Assembly: GCA_963755435.1 (NCBI GenBank)
Contig: CAVWJX010000009.1
Coordinates: 62,001 to 126,000 of the forward strand
Source of the DNA: AP-15 sp963755435
Lineage (GTDB): Bacteria; Pseudomonadota; Alphaproteobacteria; ATCC43930; CGMCC-115725
Direction of reading: 5' to 3'
DNA length: 64,000 nucleotides
Shown here: positions 1-11,263 of the stretch, in pieces
How positions within the stretch are numbered: the stretch's first letter is position 1
Layout of the letters: every line of letters starts with the position of its first letter
The notes under the pieces: generated by a model
Databases searched by the model: none
What the model saw: the letters and a program-made list of their open reading frames with translations, nothing else
Told to the model about the DNA's origin: nothing
Program-made: the position numbers and the translations under genes

Positions 1-530
1 GCGCCGTAGCCGGGCCAATAATTGGCGGTGACGAGGCGGGTGTGGAGCTGGTCGGTGTCGCGGAAGAAGGCAAAATTGGTGGCGAAGTTCAGCGGGTCGA
101 GATAGTGGCGGCGGTTGGTCAGGCGATCGGGCGGGATCCGCATCCGATCAAGGCTGAAGCTGCGCGCACCCGGCGGCAGATAGGGTTCGAGCTGGGCGAG
201 GAGGCGGTCGGCGTCGAAGGCGGCGACGAACACCGAGCACGCGTTCGAGTGGGCGAGCTCGGTCAACGGCCGGGCGGTGCGGCCGAGAACCACCGCGCCC
301 AATCGCTCGAGCTCTTGGACATAGACGCCGACGATCTCGATGCCGGCGAGGCCGAATAATTCGGCAAACGCCGAGATGGCGCCGTTCGGGTCGCAGATCG
401 CCACCGGTCCCCCGGCGGAAAGTCCGGCGAGCAGCGCACGGGCCGGCTCGGCCGCGCGCGGATGGGTCAGCGCCTTGTAAAGGGTGTTGCCCCCGGTCGC
501 ATTGTCAAAGGTCTCGATCCGCAGCGCCAT
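1..530 (-). CDS. Unrecognised protein, N-terminal part (runs off window)
   Basis: Reading the minus strand from the ATG at 530 gives about 176 codons without a stop to the window edge, so the gene is partial at its 3' end. The product starts MALRIETFDN and contains a stretch rich in aromatic residues near the edge (RRHYLDPLNFATNFAFF and later TANYWPGYG). No signal peptide or membrane segment is visible. It overlaps the 3' end of the PAP2 gene by 26 bp and shares its strand, so it is probably the third gene of the ELM1-like / PAP2 operon. I do not recognise the family and assign no function. Codon use and GC are like the neighbours, which supports a real gene. Confidence 0.6.
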   Translation of the reverse strand, partial: MALRIETFDNATGGNTLYKALTHPRAAEPARALLAGLSAGGPVAICDPNGAISAFAELFGLAGIEIVGVYVQELERLGAVVLGRTARPLTELAHSNACSVFVAAFDADRLLAQLEPYLPPGARSFSLDRMRIPPDRLTNRRHYLDPLNFATNFAFFRDTDQLHTRLVTANYWPGYG

Positions 531-2085
531 GATGCGGTGGCGATACTACACCCTTTGTCGGCGGCGCAAGCGACCCTCCGGCGCGCTTCGCGGCCTGGCG
601 CCCACCGGCCAGCATCGCCCCGATGCGTCGGCACGGCCAGGGGGCCGATTCGGGGGCAGCGCCCCGAGGCGCGCGTGCCCCGTCGCCGAACGCCGTCAGA
701 TCGATGCCCCAGCGGGCGAACACCGCCGCCACGTACCAGGTGGTCAGCACCGCAATCAGCGCCCCGGCCAAAACGTCGCTCGGGTAATGCGCGCCGGACA
801 CGACCCGGCTCCCGGCGACGATCGCCGCCGCCAGAATGTAGAACAACAGATGCTCCGGCCATAGCCACCACAGCGCGCTGAACAGCGCCACGATCGTGTC
901 GGTGTGCCCCGAGGGAAACGACCAATGGTCGGGCCGCCAGGAAAACCAGGTAAAGCCATAGAGATCGGCCCGGAACAACAGCTTTGGGCGCATCCGGCCC
1001 AAGCCGATCTTGATGATGTCGACGGCAAGGCCCGAGACCGCGATCGACACAAACAGAAACGCCGGGATCGCCGACAGCCGGCGCATCGGCCCGGCGAGCG
1101 GGCGCAGCCGCGGCAGTGCCCCGCCCCAATGCAGCCCGGCAAAGCCGAAGGCAAAGAGGACCAGCCAGCCCCAGCCTTCGCCGAGCTCCCCGGTCATATT
1201 GGCGAGCGCATGCAGATCGGGGCCGCGGGCGTGCAGGAAGAGCGCCACCGGCCGGTCGACAAACTCGATCGAGATCACGACGAGGATCGCGGTGATGCCG
1301 ACGGCGAGGCTGGCCCGCACCGCCGGCGAGGTCCAGCTTTGGCGCAGGCGCGGCCAGGCGAACGCGGCGCCATGCCCGACCCCGCGCCCAAGCCCGACAT
1401 AGCAACGGAGCAGCAGCGGCGCGGTGAGTCCGTCCCGCTCGACGATCCACCAGTGGAGCAGCGCGGTCGTGCCGAATACCAGGAAGCCGGCGAACACCAC
1501 GTCGGACAGGAAATGGCCGCCCTGGGCGATCCGGACCAGACCGACCAGCCCGCCAAAGGCCAAGGCCGCGCCGATGCCGCGGCGCCGCGGTCGGCCTGCC
1601 GGCAACAGAAAGCCAAAGGCGACCAGCGAGAAGGCGAGCGCCGCATGGCCGGAGACAAATGAGCAATTGGTCGGGCATTGGTCGGCCGGCAATGGCGCCG
1701 CGGTGAACAGGTGCGATCCGCCGAACGCCGTTACCTGCACCGGCCGCGCCCGGCCCCAATGGTCCTTCAGCACCGTGTTGGTCAGCAGCCCCGGACCAAG
1801 CGCCAGCGAAAACCCTAAAAACAACAACGCCTTCAAATCGAACCGCCAGAGCGGCCGGCCGACCAGGAACAACCACGCCCCGGCCCCGAGGACGAGCAGG
1901 ACAAGGCAGCGGGCGAGCCACGGGATCGCGCGGAAGACGAAGACGACGGGCGGCCAATGCGCCAGCACGAAGCCGTGCCCGCGAACATAAAACAGTCCGC
2001 TCGTCCACAGATCGAGCTGCGGCAGCAGCACAAACAGCGCCACCGCCGCGACCAGCAGCGCGGCATAGATCGCCACCCCCTTCAT
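505..2085 (-). CDS. Tandem PAP2-superfamily membrane phosphatase (two PAP2 domains)
   Basis: A 526-residue integral membrane protein with two complete phosphatidic-acid-phosphatase type 2 units. Unit 1 shows LKDHWGRARP, SFVSGHAAL and a GGHFLSD block. Unit 2 shows KIGLGRMRPK, SFPSGHTDT and SRVVSGAHYPSD. These match the KxxxxxxRP / PSGH / SRxxxxxHxxxD signature, so both units may be catalytic, acting on lipid phosphates or undecaprenyl-pyrophosphate-like substrates. Typical family members have one domain of about 200-250 residues. I chose the ATG at 2085 because it overlaps the stop of the upstream ELM1-family gene (ATGA) and leads straight into the first membrane helix; a longer frame would begin inside that gene. 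The exact substrate is unknown. Confidence 0.85.
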   Translation of the reverse strand: MKGVAIYAALLVAAVALFVLLPQLDLWTSGLFYVRGHGFVLAHWPPVVFVFRAIPWLARCLVLLVLGAGAWLFLVGRPLWRFDLKALLFLGFSLALGPGLLTNTVLKDHWGRARPVQVTAFGGSHLFTAAPLPADQCPTNCSFVSGHAALAFSLVAFGFLLPAGRPRRRGIGAALAFGGLVGLVRIAQGGHFLSDVVFAGFLVFGTTALLHWWIVERDGLTAPLLLRCYVGLGRGVGHGAAFAWPRLRQSWTSPAVRASLAVGITAILVVISIEFVDRPVALFLHARGPDLHALANMTGELGEGWGWLVLFAFGFAGLHWGGALPRLRPLAGPMRRLSAIPAFLFVSIAVSGLAVDIIKIGLGRMRPKLLFRADLYGFTWFSWRPDHWSFPSGHTDTIVALFSALWWLWPEHLLFYILAAAIVAGSRVVSGAHYPSDVLAGALIAVLTTWYVAAVFARWGIDLTAFGDGARAPRGAAPESAPWPCRRIGAMLAGGRQAAKRAGGSLAPPTKGVVSPPHHGAADRDL

Positions 2086-3060
2086 GCGCGCCGCCGCCGA
2101 TCGAGCCGGCCCAGCACCAGCCGGCGCAGCGCAGCGCCGGCGCGGGCGGTATCGTCCGGCACCAGATAGGACCAGTCCTCGATCCGGCCGGCGAACGGGC
2201 GGGTGACGCCGGCGCACCGCATCGCCTGGTGAAAGCGTTCAAATTTGCGGTTGCCGCCGTCGAGATCGAGGATGTGGATCGGTTTGCCGGTGGCGGCGGC
2301 CTCGCTGATCATCGACACCGAATCGGCCGTGACCAGAAACGCGTCGGCGAGTGCGAGATAGGCGAAATAGGGGTTTTCGGAGCTGCCGTCCCAGATTGCC
2401 GCAGGCAGCCCGGCGAGGCGCCGTTGCAGCAGCGTCTGGCCCTCGGGTCCGGTCCGCCGCGACGGCGTCACCAGGGCCGAGCCGCCGCGCTGGCGCAGGA
2501 TCGCGGCGATCGTCTCGGCGATTTCGCCAACCCGCCCGAGGGTCAGCCGGTAGGCCTTGTTGCTGCCGCCGATCAGCACGGTGAGGATCGGCCGCGGCAT
2601 CGCCGCCAAGCCCCGGAAAGCGGGCGCGTTCGGCCGCGAGCCGGGCCGGCGTCACCCGATGCACGGCGCCGCGCGTCACGATCACCTGCTCGCCGCGCAG
2701 CCGGTCATGCTCGGGCACGATCGAGAGGTCGAAGCGGCCGCGGCCGACCCCCGGGTCCTGGATCTGCGCGGCGAGCGTGCGCCCGCCGCTGGCCCGCCGC
2801 ACCGCCAGCGCCGGCATCGCCGCATTGCGCCCGCAGGCGATCACGAAATCGGGCCAGGGGGGTGCTAGGCGGGCGCCGCCTCCGCCGGCCGCGCCGAGCG
2901 GTGCCGGCCATAGCGGCGGCGGCAGCCAGCTCCACGGAAAGCGGATCTGGAGACGCTTTTCGGCAAAATCGAAACCGGCGGCTTCGGCCAGGCCTAGCGC
3001 CTGGCTCGCCATTCCGGCCTTGCCGTCGTGCAACACCCAGCCGAACGGATCGCTCGCCAT
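2082..3060 (-). CDS. ELM1/GtrOC1-type family protein (PF06258-like), apparent frameshift
   Basis: The N-terminal half (from ATG 3060, MASDPFGWVLHDGKAG) and the C-terminal half (LTVLIGGSNKAYRL, then TADSVSMISEAAATGKP and FAGRIEDWS) are two parts of one mitochondrial-fission-ELM1-like protein, a family related to glycosyltransferase folds and common in Alphaproteobacteria. They lie in different frames. Removing one G from the GGGG run at 2611-2614 (minus-strand reading) joins them as ...RFPGLAAMPRP..., giving about 325 residues. The stop overlaps the PAP2 start (ATGA), so the two are probably co-translated. It is either a recent pseudogene or a homopolymer sequencing error; the rest of the protein looks intact, which favours the latter. 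Molecular function in bacteria is not firmly known. Confidence 0.7.
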
Positions 3061-3198
3061 CGGCCGGGTTTACGGAAATGGGCTGGGCTCGGCAAGGTGC
3101 CGCCCGTCGCCGCAACAAAATTGCGCGTTCGGCCAGTCCTTTCTATGATCCGAAACCCATCCTTTCTATGATCGCGAAATCGGGCAATCGAGGATCGG

Positions 3199-3708
3199 AT
3201 GCGGCGGATAAAACTCGACCGGATCGACCGCCGGATCTTGCGCAGCCTGCAGGCGGACGGCCGGATGACCAATGTCGAGCTGGCGCGCCGCGCCGGCATC
3301 TCGGCGCCGCCCTGTCTGCGCCGGGTCCGCGCGCTCGAAAAGGCCGGGATCATCCGCGGCTACCACGCCGACCTGGCGCCCGAGGCGCTGGGCTACGGGG
3401 TGACGGTTTTTGCCCAGGTCGGGCTGGCGAGCCAGGCCGAGGCCGATCTGAAAGCCTTCGAGCAGCTGGTCGCCAACTGGCCCGAGGTGCGCGAGGCGCA
3501 CATGCTGACCGGAGAGGCCGATTTCTTGTTGAAGATCGTCGCCGCCGATTGGGACAGCTATCAGCGTTTTCTGAGCGCCAGGCTGACCTCGGCGCCCAAT
3601 GTCAGCCATGTCAAATCGGCGCTGACCCTGCGCGTCTCAAAGGACGAGCCGGGCATCCCGATCGCCGACCAACCCGGATCGGCCGACGATCAACGCCTGC
3701 CCGGCTGA
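3199..3708 (+). CDS. Lrp/AsnC-family transcriptional regulator
   Basis: A 169-residue one-component regulator. Residues about 5-60 form the AsnC-type winged helix-turn-helix (LDRIDRRILRSLQADGR, then VELARRAGISAPPCLRRV), and about 70-145 form the RAM ligand-binding/oligomerisation domain (AHMLTGEADFLLKIVAAD). The family senses amino acids or related metabolites. The stop overlaps the nhaA start (TGATG), suggesting co-transcription and translational coupling, which is an unusual partner for an antiporter. The C-terminal 15 residues after the RAM domain are poorly conserved in type. Divergent from the ELM1-like gene by about 140 bp, so autoregulation of both directions is possible but not shown. 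Confidence 0.93.
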   Translation: MRRIKLDRIDRRILRSLQADGRMTNVELARRAGISAPPCLRRVRALEKAGIIRGYHADLAPEALGYGVTVFAQVGLASQAEADLKAFEQLVANWPEVREAHMLTGEADFLLKIVAADWDSYQRFLSARLTSAPNVSHVKSALTLRVSKDEPGIPIADQPGSADDQRLPG

Positions 3709-4913
3709 TGACCGGCGGTGCTGCGATGCCGAACGAACCGTCCTCCGCGCTGTCGCGCCTGCAGCAGTTCCTGAAGCTCGAAGCGGCCGGGGGCATCGTG
3801 CTGTGCGCCGCCGCGGCGATCGCGCTGTTGCTGGCGAATTCGCCATGGGGCGCGCTTTACACCCGGCTTTTGGATGTTCCGCTGGCGTTTCAGATCGGCG
3901 GCCTGATCATCAAAAAGCCGCTGCTGCTGTGGGTCGATGACGGGCTGATGGCGGTTTTCTTCATGCTCGTCGGGCTCGAGGTCAAGCGCGAGATCCTTGA
4001 GGGCGGCCTGTCGAAGCGGGCCAACGCCATCCTGCCGGCAATCGCCGCACTGGGCGGCATGGCGGCCCCGGCGCTCATATACCTGCTGTGCAATGTGAAT
4101 AATGCGCCCGCCCTGCGCGGCTGGGCGATCCCGACCGCGACCGATATCGCCTTCGCGATGGGCGTGCTGGCCTTGCTCGGGTCGCGGGTTCCGCCGTCGC
4201 TCAAGCTTTTCCTGCTCGCCGTCGCGATCATCGACGATCTCGGCGCCATCATCATCATCGCCGCCTTCTATACCGCCGAGCTGTCCGTGACCGCTCTGGC
4301 CCTCTCCGGCCTCGGCATCGCGGTGCTGATCGCCCTCAATCTGGCCGGCGTGGGGCGGCGCGCGCCCTACCTCCTGGCCGGCATATTCTTATGGGTCTGC
4401 GTCTTGAAATCGGGGGTCCATGCGACGATTGCCGGGGTCATCGTCGGGCTGGCGATACCGCTACGGGCGCGTGGCGCGGCCTCGCCGCTGGCGGCTCTCG
4501 AGCATGATTTGCACCCGTGGGTCGCTTTTGGCGTGCTGCCGCTCTTCGCCTTCGCCAATGCCGGAGTGCGCTTTGCCGGAATGTCAGCGGCGGTTTTGCT
4601 CGATCCCATCCAGCTCGGGGTAGCGCTCGGCCTCTTTTTCGGCAAGCAGCTCGGTGTCGCCGGGTCGATCTGGCTGGCGGTCCGCTGCGGCTTCGGCGCG
4701 CTCCCCGAAGGAGCCGACTGGCGACAGCTCTACGGCGTGGCGTTGTTGACCGGCATCGGCTTTACCATGAGCCTCTTCATCGGCACCCTGGCCTTCCCGG
4801 CCGAGGGCTACAACGTCGACATCCGCATCGCCGTGCTGCTGGCGTCGGCGCTTTCAGCGATTTGCGGGTATAGCGTGCTGCGGTTCGCCGCGCCCGCCGG
4901 TCAGCCGAAATAG
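3708..4913 (+). CDS. nhaA: Na+/H+ antiporter NhaA
   Basis: About 401 residues with the typical NhaA helix pattern. The signature block AIIDDLGAIIIIAAFYT carries the two adjacent aspartates needed for ion exchange, and PTATDIAFAMGVLALLG is the conserved TM4 region. GIGFTMSLFIG near the end is the usual TM11-12 motif. It exchanges external protons for internal Na+ (or Li+) across the inner membrane. Two starts are possible: ATG 3708, which overlaps the Lrp stop, or ATG 3726 (MPNEPSSALS), which gives the usual short N-terminus. I kept 3708 because of the overlap. The stop codon lies within a 17-bp tandem repeat. Confidence 0.93.
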   Translation: MTGGAAMPNEPSSALSRLQQFLKLEAAGGIVLCAAAAIALLLANSPWGALYTRLLDVPLAFQIGGLIIKKPLLLWVDDGLMAVFFMLVGLEVKREILEGGLSKRANAILPAIAALGGMAAPALIYLLCNVNNAPALRGWAIPTATDIAFAMGVLALLGSRVPPSLKLFLLAVAIIDDLGAIIIIAAFYTAELSVTALALSGLGIAVLIALNLAGVGRRAPYLLAGIFLWVCVLKSGVHATIAGVIVGLAIPLRARGAASPLAALEHDLHPWVAFGVLPLFAFANAGVRFAGMSAAVLLDPIQLGVALGLFFGKQLGVAGSIWLAVRCGFGALPEGADWRQLYGVALLTGIGFTMSLFIGTLAFPAEGYNVDIRIAVLLASALSAICGYSVLRFAAPAGQPK

Positions 4914-4963
4914 CCGGTCAGGCAAAATAGCCGGTCAGGCGAAATAGCCGGTCAACCGAAATC
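4896..4963. repeat. Four tandem copies of a 17-bp unit across two convergent stop codons
   Basis: The unit gccggtcaggcgaaata and close variants repeat four times head to tail at 4896-4912, 4913-4929, 4930-4946 and 4947-4963. Copies differ by one or two bases, the last also in its final base. The array contains the nhaA stop at its left side and the greA stop at its right side, so it forms the whole 38-bp convergent gap. Slipped-strand duplication of the gene-end sequence is the simplest origin. Confidence 0.9.
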
Positions 4964-5425
4964 GACGGTCATGACCTCGTAGGATTTGGCGCCGCGCGGG
5001 GTGGCGACCTCGACATTGTCGCCCTTGCCCTTGCCGATCAGCGCGCGCGCGAGCGGCGAGGTCACCGACAGCCGGCCGCGGCTGATGTCGGCCTCGTCCT
5101 CGCCGACGATTTGAAAGGTCTGCTCCTCGTCGCTCTCCTCGTCGGCGAGCGTCACCCGGGCGCCGAATTTGATCACCGAGCCCGAGAGCTTGGAGACATC
5201 GATGACCTCGGCCCGCGCGACCTTGTCTTCGAGCTCCATGACCCGGCCTTCGATGAAGCTCTGGCGGTCGCGGGCGGCATGGTATTCGGCGTTCTCGGCC
5301 AGATCGCCGTGCTCCCGCGCCTCGGCGATCGCGCGGATAATGGCCGGCCGCTCGACGGATTTCAGCTGCTTCAGCTCCTCGCGAAGCCGATTATACCCGT
5401 CGGCCGTCATCGGGATCTTGTTCAT
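4952..5425 (-). CDS. greA: Transcription elongation factor GreA
   Basis: A 157-residue GreA. The N-terminal coiled coil contains the acidic tip HGDLAENAEYHAARD, whose Asp and Glu reach into the RNA polymerase secondary channel to stimulate cleavage of backtracked RNA. The C-terminal FKBP-like domain follows (residues about 80-157; SPLARALIGKGKGD is conserved). The ATG at 5425 (MNKIPMTADGYNRL) is the standard family start; the frame extends further upstream only into the carB end. It lies 58 bp downstream of carB on the same strand and is probably the last gene of a carA-carB-greA unit, an order seen in other Alphaproteobacteria. Its stop is inside the 17-bp tandem repeat. Confidence 0.96.
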   Translation of the reverse strand: MNKIPMTADGYNRLREELKQLKSVERPAIIRAIAEAREHGDLAENAEYHAARDRQSFIEGRVMELEDKVARAEVIDVSKLSGSVIKFGARVTLADEESDEEQTFQIVGEDEADISRGRLSVTSPLARALIGKGKGDNVEVATPRGAKSYEVMTVDFG

Positions 5426-5483
5426 CGAAGACGGTTTCGCATGCTGTTGAACGAATGCGGCGGGGCGCGCCGCCGCGCGGCAA

Positions 5484-8722
<3,239 letters not shown>

Positions 8723-9387
8723 TGGCACTTAGGGCATGTCCGCTGGCTCGGCAAGTAAATGTCGTCCCATCCCAGACTGGAGGCCTGGTCGATCATGATT
8801 ATGACACGGCAAGATTATCCGACAGAGTGGTTTAAATGCGTGCAGGCTCCACCGCCGTCGCTGCAAAAGGACCCAGATGATAAACCCAATAAACACTACC
8901 CAAAACTTGATTGTGGTGGCACCCGGTCGCGAAATTCTGCCAGAAATAGGCTTCAATGAGATCCTCAGCGCGATATGTGCCGTCGCGGCAAATAACCGGA
9001 TCATATATCGTCTGGAAACAATTCGGACATTTCCACGTTTCTCACTTCGAAGCACAATCGTGCCTGCTGACAACTCGTGGCGATAGGCATCGCGTAAGAT
9101 TTACAGCATGGGCAATAAGTTCTTCGTTTAAGATGCTTGATCCAACCGCACGGATCACCGAATACGGACATGCTTAGCGTTCTGCTAATCTCCTTCGGGC
9201 TCGGCGCAGTTATGAGCGCTATCGGTAAATCGGGCAGGGCCAGGATGATGGTGGAAAGACGTCGATCCCGGAAATCGTCGCCTATTTCAAGGTATATGCG
9301 AGCCCAAATAATAGAACAATTAACGGCTCCCGGAAATTTCACCAAAATCCTCCTCGAGAAATGCCCGATAATTCATGACGCTAAGAG
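8723..9387. other. Low-GC spacer inside the carA-carB unit
   Basis: This 665-bp stretch separates carA from carB, which are usually adjacent. By direct count positions 8881-9060 are 84/180 GC (47%), far below the surrounding genes. It has no transposase, integrase or clean terminal repeats that I can see. The only coding-like signal is the broken zinc-ribbon frame described separately; the other small frames on both strands show no recognisable domain. It may be a remnant of inserted foreign DNA. Confidence 0.6.
8832..9171 (-). pseudogene. Possible zinc-ribbon small protein, frameshifted
   Basis: On the minus strand, one frame from ATG 9171 (MSVFGDPCGWIKHLKRR) reads TYCPCCKSYAM and then LCFEVRN. 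At about 9036-9045 a one-base change joins it to a second frame reading WKCPNCFQTIYDPVICRDG, then a stretch rich in Trp and Tyr (YFWQNF, VYWVYHLG), ending at TAA 8832. Together this gives about 113 residues with two CxxC pairs, like a zinc ribbon. Neither frame alone keeps both Cys pairs. I do not recognise the family. It sits in the low-GC spacer between carA and carB and would be transcribed with them. It may be a decayed acquired gene, a real gene with a sequence error, or chance. Confidence 0.35.
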
Positions 9388-10557
9388 CTATTTGCAGGCG
9401 CTCGGCGCCGCCATCAGCGCGACGAAGCGTTCGAACAGGTAATGGCTGTCCTGCGGGCCGGGGCTCGCCTCGGGATGGTGCTGCACCGAAAACACCGGCT
9501 TGCCGACGAGGCGCAGGCCTTCGTTGGTGTTGTCGAACAGCGAGAGATGGGTCGGTTCCACCCCGGTCGGCAGGCTGTCGAAATCGACGACAAAGCCGTG
9601 GTTCTGGCTGGTGATCTCGACCGTGCCGGTGGCGAGGTCCTTGACCGGGTGATTGGCGCCGCGATGGCCGCGCGTCATTTTGCTGGTGCGGCCGCCGAGC
9701 GCCAGGGCCAAGAGCTGGTGGCCGAGGCAGATGCCGAAGATCGGCTTCTCGCTGGCGATCAGTTCGCGCAAGACCGGCACCGCGTAGACCCCGGTCGCGG
9801 CCGGATCGCCCGGCCCGTTCGACAGAAAGATCCCGTCGGGGCGGTGGCGCAGGATGTCCTCGGCCGAGGCGGTGGCCGGGACCACGGTGACCCGGCAGCC
9901 GTGCTCGGCGAGCATGCGCAGAATATTGCGCTTGGCGCCGTAATCGACCGCGACGACGTGGTGGCGGGGCTCGCTCTGCCGGCCATAGCCGCCCTCGCGC
10001 CGCCATATGGTCTCGTCCCAGCTGTAGCTCTGACGGCAGCTGACCTCCTTGGCCAGATCCATCCCCTCGATGCCGGGCCAGGCGGCGGCGCGCGCCTGCA
10101 GCGCAGCGATATCGAGCCGCTGTTGCGGGTCGTGGGCGATCACCCCGTTGGGCGGTCCCCGGTCGCGGATCAGCCGCGCCAGCCGCCTGGTATCGACCCC
10201 CGAAATTCCGATCAGCCCATGGGCCTCGAGCCATGCCGCGAGCGGTCTCGTCGCCCGCCAGTTGGCCGGGTCGGTAACTTTGCAATGAACCAGGAGCCCG
10301 CGCGCCGCCGGCGTCGCGGTCTCGATATCCTCGGCGTTGGTGCCGACATTGCCGATATGCGGAAAAGTGAAGTTGATGATTTGCGCGGCATAGGAGGGAT
10401 CGGTCAGGATCTCCTGGTAGCCGGTCATCGCGGTGTTGAAGCAAACCTCGCCAACCGCCGTCCCGCGCGCGCCGAAGCCGCTGCCCCAAAACACCGTTCC
10501 GTCCGCGAGCACCAGCGCGGCGTTGCAGTCGGGCGGTTGCAGCGACGGGTCGCGCAT
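9388..10557 (-). CDS. carA: Carbamoyl-phosphate synthase small subunit
   Basis: A 389-residue glutamine amidotransferase subunit that hydrolyses glutamine and channels ammonia to CarB. The N-terminal CarA domain (about 1-190) shows ADGTVFWGSGFGARG and FNTAMTGYQEILTDPSY. The class I GATase domain follows, with nucleophile Cys277 in FGICLGHQLLALALGG and the His361/Glu363 pair in VQHHPEASPG. Length is normal. The ATG at 10557 starts two bases from a 19-bp tandem repeat, and no clear Shine-Dalgarno sequence precedes it. A longer frame runs upstream to 10606 but its extra residues do not look like CarA. Confidence 0.97.
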   Translation of the reverse strand: MRDPSLQPPDCNAALVLADGTVFWGSGFGARGTAVGEVCFNTAMTGYQEILTDPSYAAQIINFTFPHIGNVGTNAEDIETATPAARGLLVHCKVTDPANWRATRPLAAWLEAHGLIGISGVDTRRLARLIRDRGPPNGVIAHDPQQRLDIAALQARAAAWPGIEGMDLAKEVSCRQSYSWDETIWRREGGYGRQSEPRHHVVAVDYGAKRNILRMLAEHGCRVTVVPATASAEDILRHRPDGIFLSNGPGDPAATGVYAVPVLRELIASEKPIFGICLGHQLLALALGGRTSKMTRGHRGANHPVKDLATGTVEITSQNHGFVVDFDSLPTGVEPTHLSLFDNTNEGLRLVGKPVFSVQHHPEASPGPQDSHYLFERFVALMAAPSACK

Positions 10558-10558
10558 T

Positions 10559-10596
10559 CGGGGGCAAGTCCGTTAGGCGGGGGCAAATCCGTTGGG
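10559..10596. repeat. Two tandem 19-bp repeats in the carA leader
   Basis: The unit CGGGGGCAARTCCGTTRGG occurs twice head to tail at 10559-10577 and 10578-10596, identical at 17 of 19 positions. It lies directly upstream of the carA start codon, where the ribosome-binding site would be. It may be simple slippage or a leader regulatory element. Confidence 0.85.
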
Positions 10597-10734
10597 CAAG
10601 CCGCACCTCGCCCCGCGGTGGCGACGGGGCAAGCAGCGGACCGCTGACAGATAACCCGCCTTGGGCCCAAGGTCAACCCTTGGCTACCTCAAACTTCGCG
10701 CCGCTTTCAGACACTTAGGGTCGGATGTGCCGAA

Positions 10735-10763
10735 TTGCCGCGAAACCCGAAACAGGGTAGGCT
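10735..10763 (+). promoter_or_regulatory. Candidate sigma-70 promoter for yqeY-dnaG
   Basis: TTGCCG at 10735-10740 and TAGGCT at 10758-10763 are separated by 17 bp and end 28 bp before the yqeY ATG. The fit is moderate: the TTG of the -35 is right and the -10 is weak. The carA-yqeY intergenic region (234 bp, divergent) must hold promoters for both directions. Confidence 0.35.
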
Positions 10764-10791
10764 CGACCGTTCCACATAGAGGGCATTGCCG

Positions 10792-11247
10792 ATGCTGCGC
10801 CAAGCCTTCACCGACCGGCTCAAGGGAGCGATGAAGGCGAGGGACCCGCGCACGGTGTCGACCGTGCGGCTGATTCTGGCGAGCCTCAAGGAGCGCGACG
10901 TCGCGGCCCGCACCGAGGGCAATGCCGAGGGGCTCGCCGAGCCTGAGATCATCCGGATGCTGCAGGCGATGATCAAGCAGCGCCGCGAATCGATCGCGCT
11001 CTACGAAAGAGGCAACCGCGCCGATCTGGCCCAGCAGGAGCGCGACGAAATCAGCGTCATCGAAAGCTTCCTGCCGCGGCAGATGAGTGACGAGGAGATC
11101 GCGGCGGCGGCGCAAGCAGCGATCGCCGAAACCGGCGCCGCTGGCGTCCGGGACATGGGCAAGGTCATGGCGGCGCTGCGCCAGCGCCATGCCGGCGCCA
11201 TCGATCTCGGCCGCGCCGGGGCGGTTGTCAAGCGGCTGCTCGGCTGA
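10792..11247 (+). CDS. GatB/YqeY domain protein
   Basis: A 151-residue GatB/YqeY-family protein (MLRQAFTDRLKGAMKARD, then VSTVRLILASLKE and the helical tail DMGKVMAALRQRH). The domain resembles the tRNA-binding tail of GatB, and free YqeY proteins may help amidotransferase or tRNA metabolism; the exact role is unsettled. ATG 10792 is chosen because GAGGG lies 8 bp upstream; a TTG two codons earlier is also possible. It ends 16 bp before dnaG and forms the common alphaproteobacterial yqeY-dnaG-rpoD run. Confidence 0.92.
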   Translation: MLRQAFTDRLKGAMKARDPRTVSTVRLILASLKERDVAARTEGNAEGLAEPEIIRMLQAMIKQRRESIALYERGNRADLAQQERDEISVIESFLPRQMSDEEIAAAAQAAIAETGAAGVRDMGKVMAALRQRHAGAIDLGRAGAVVKRLLG

Positions 11248-11263
11248 TCCGGCGGCGCGCCGA

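Noticed and set aside
467..2242. A 591-residue minus-strand frame over the PAP2 gene
   Set aside because: Arg-rich shadow of the true reading, without conserved motifs.
9137..9442. A 101-residue plus-strand frame between carB and carA
   Set aside because: No domain and no ribosome-binding site, and it runs into antisense carA.
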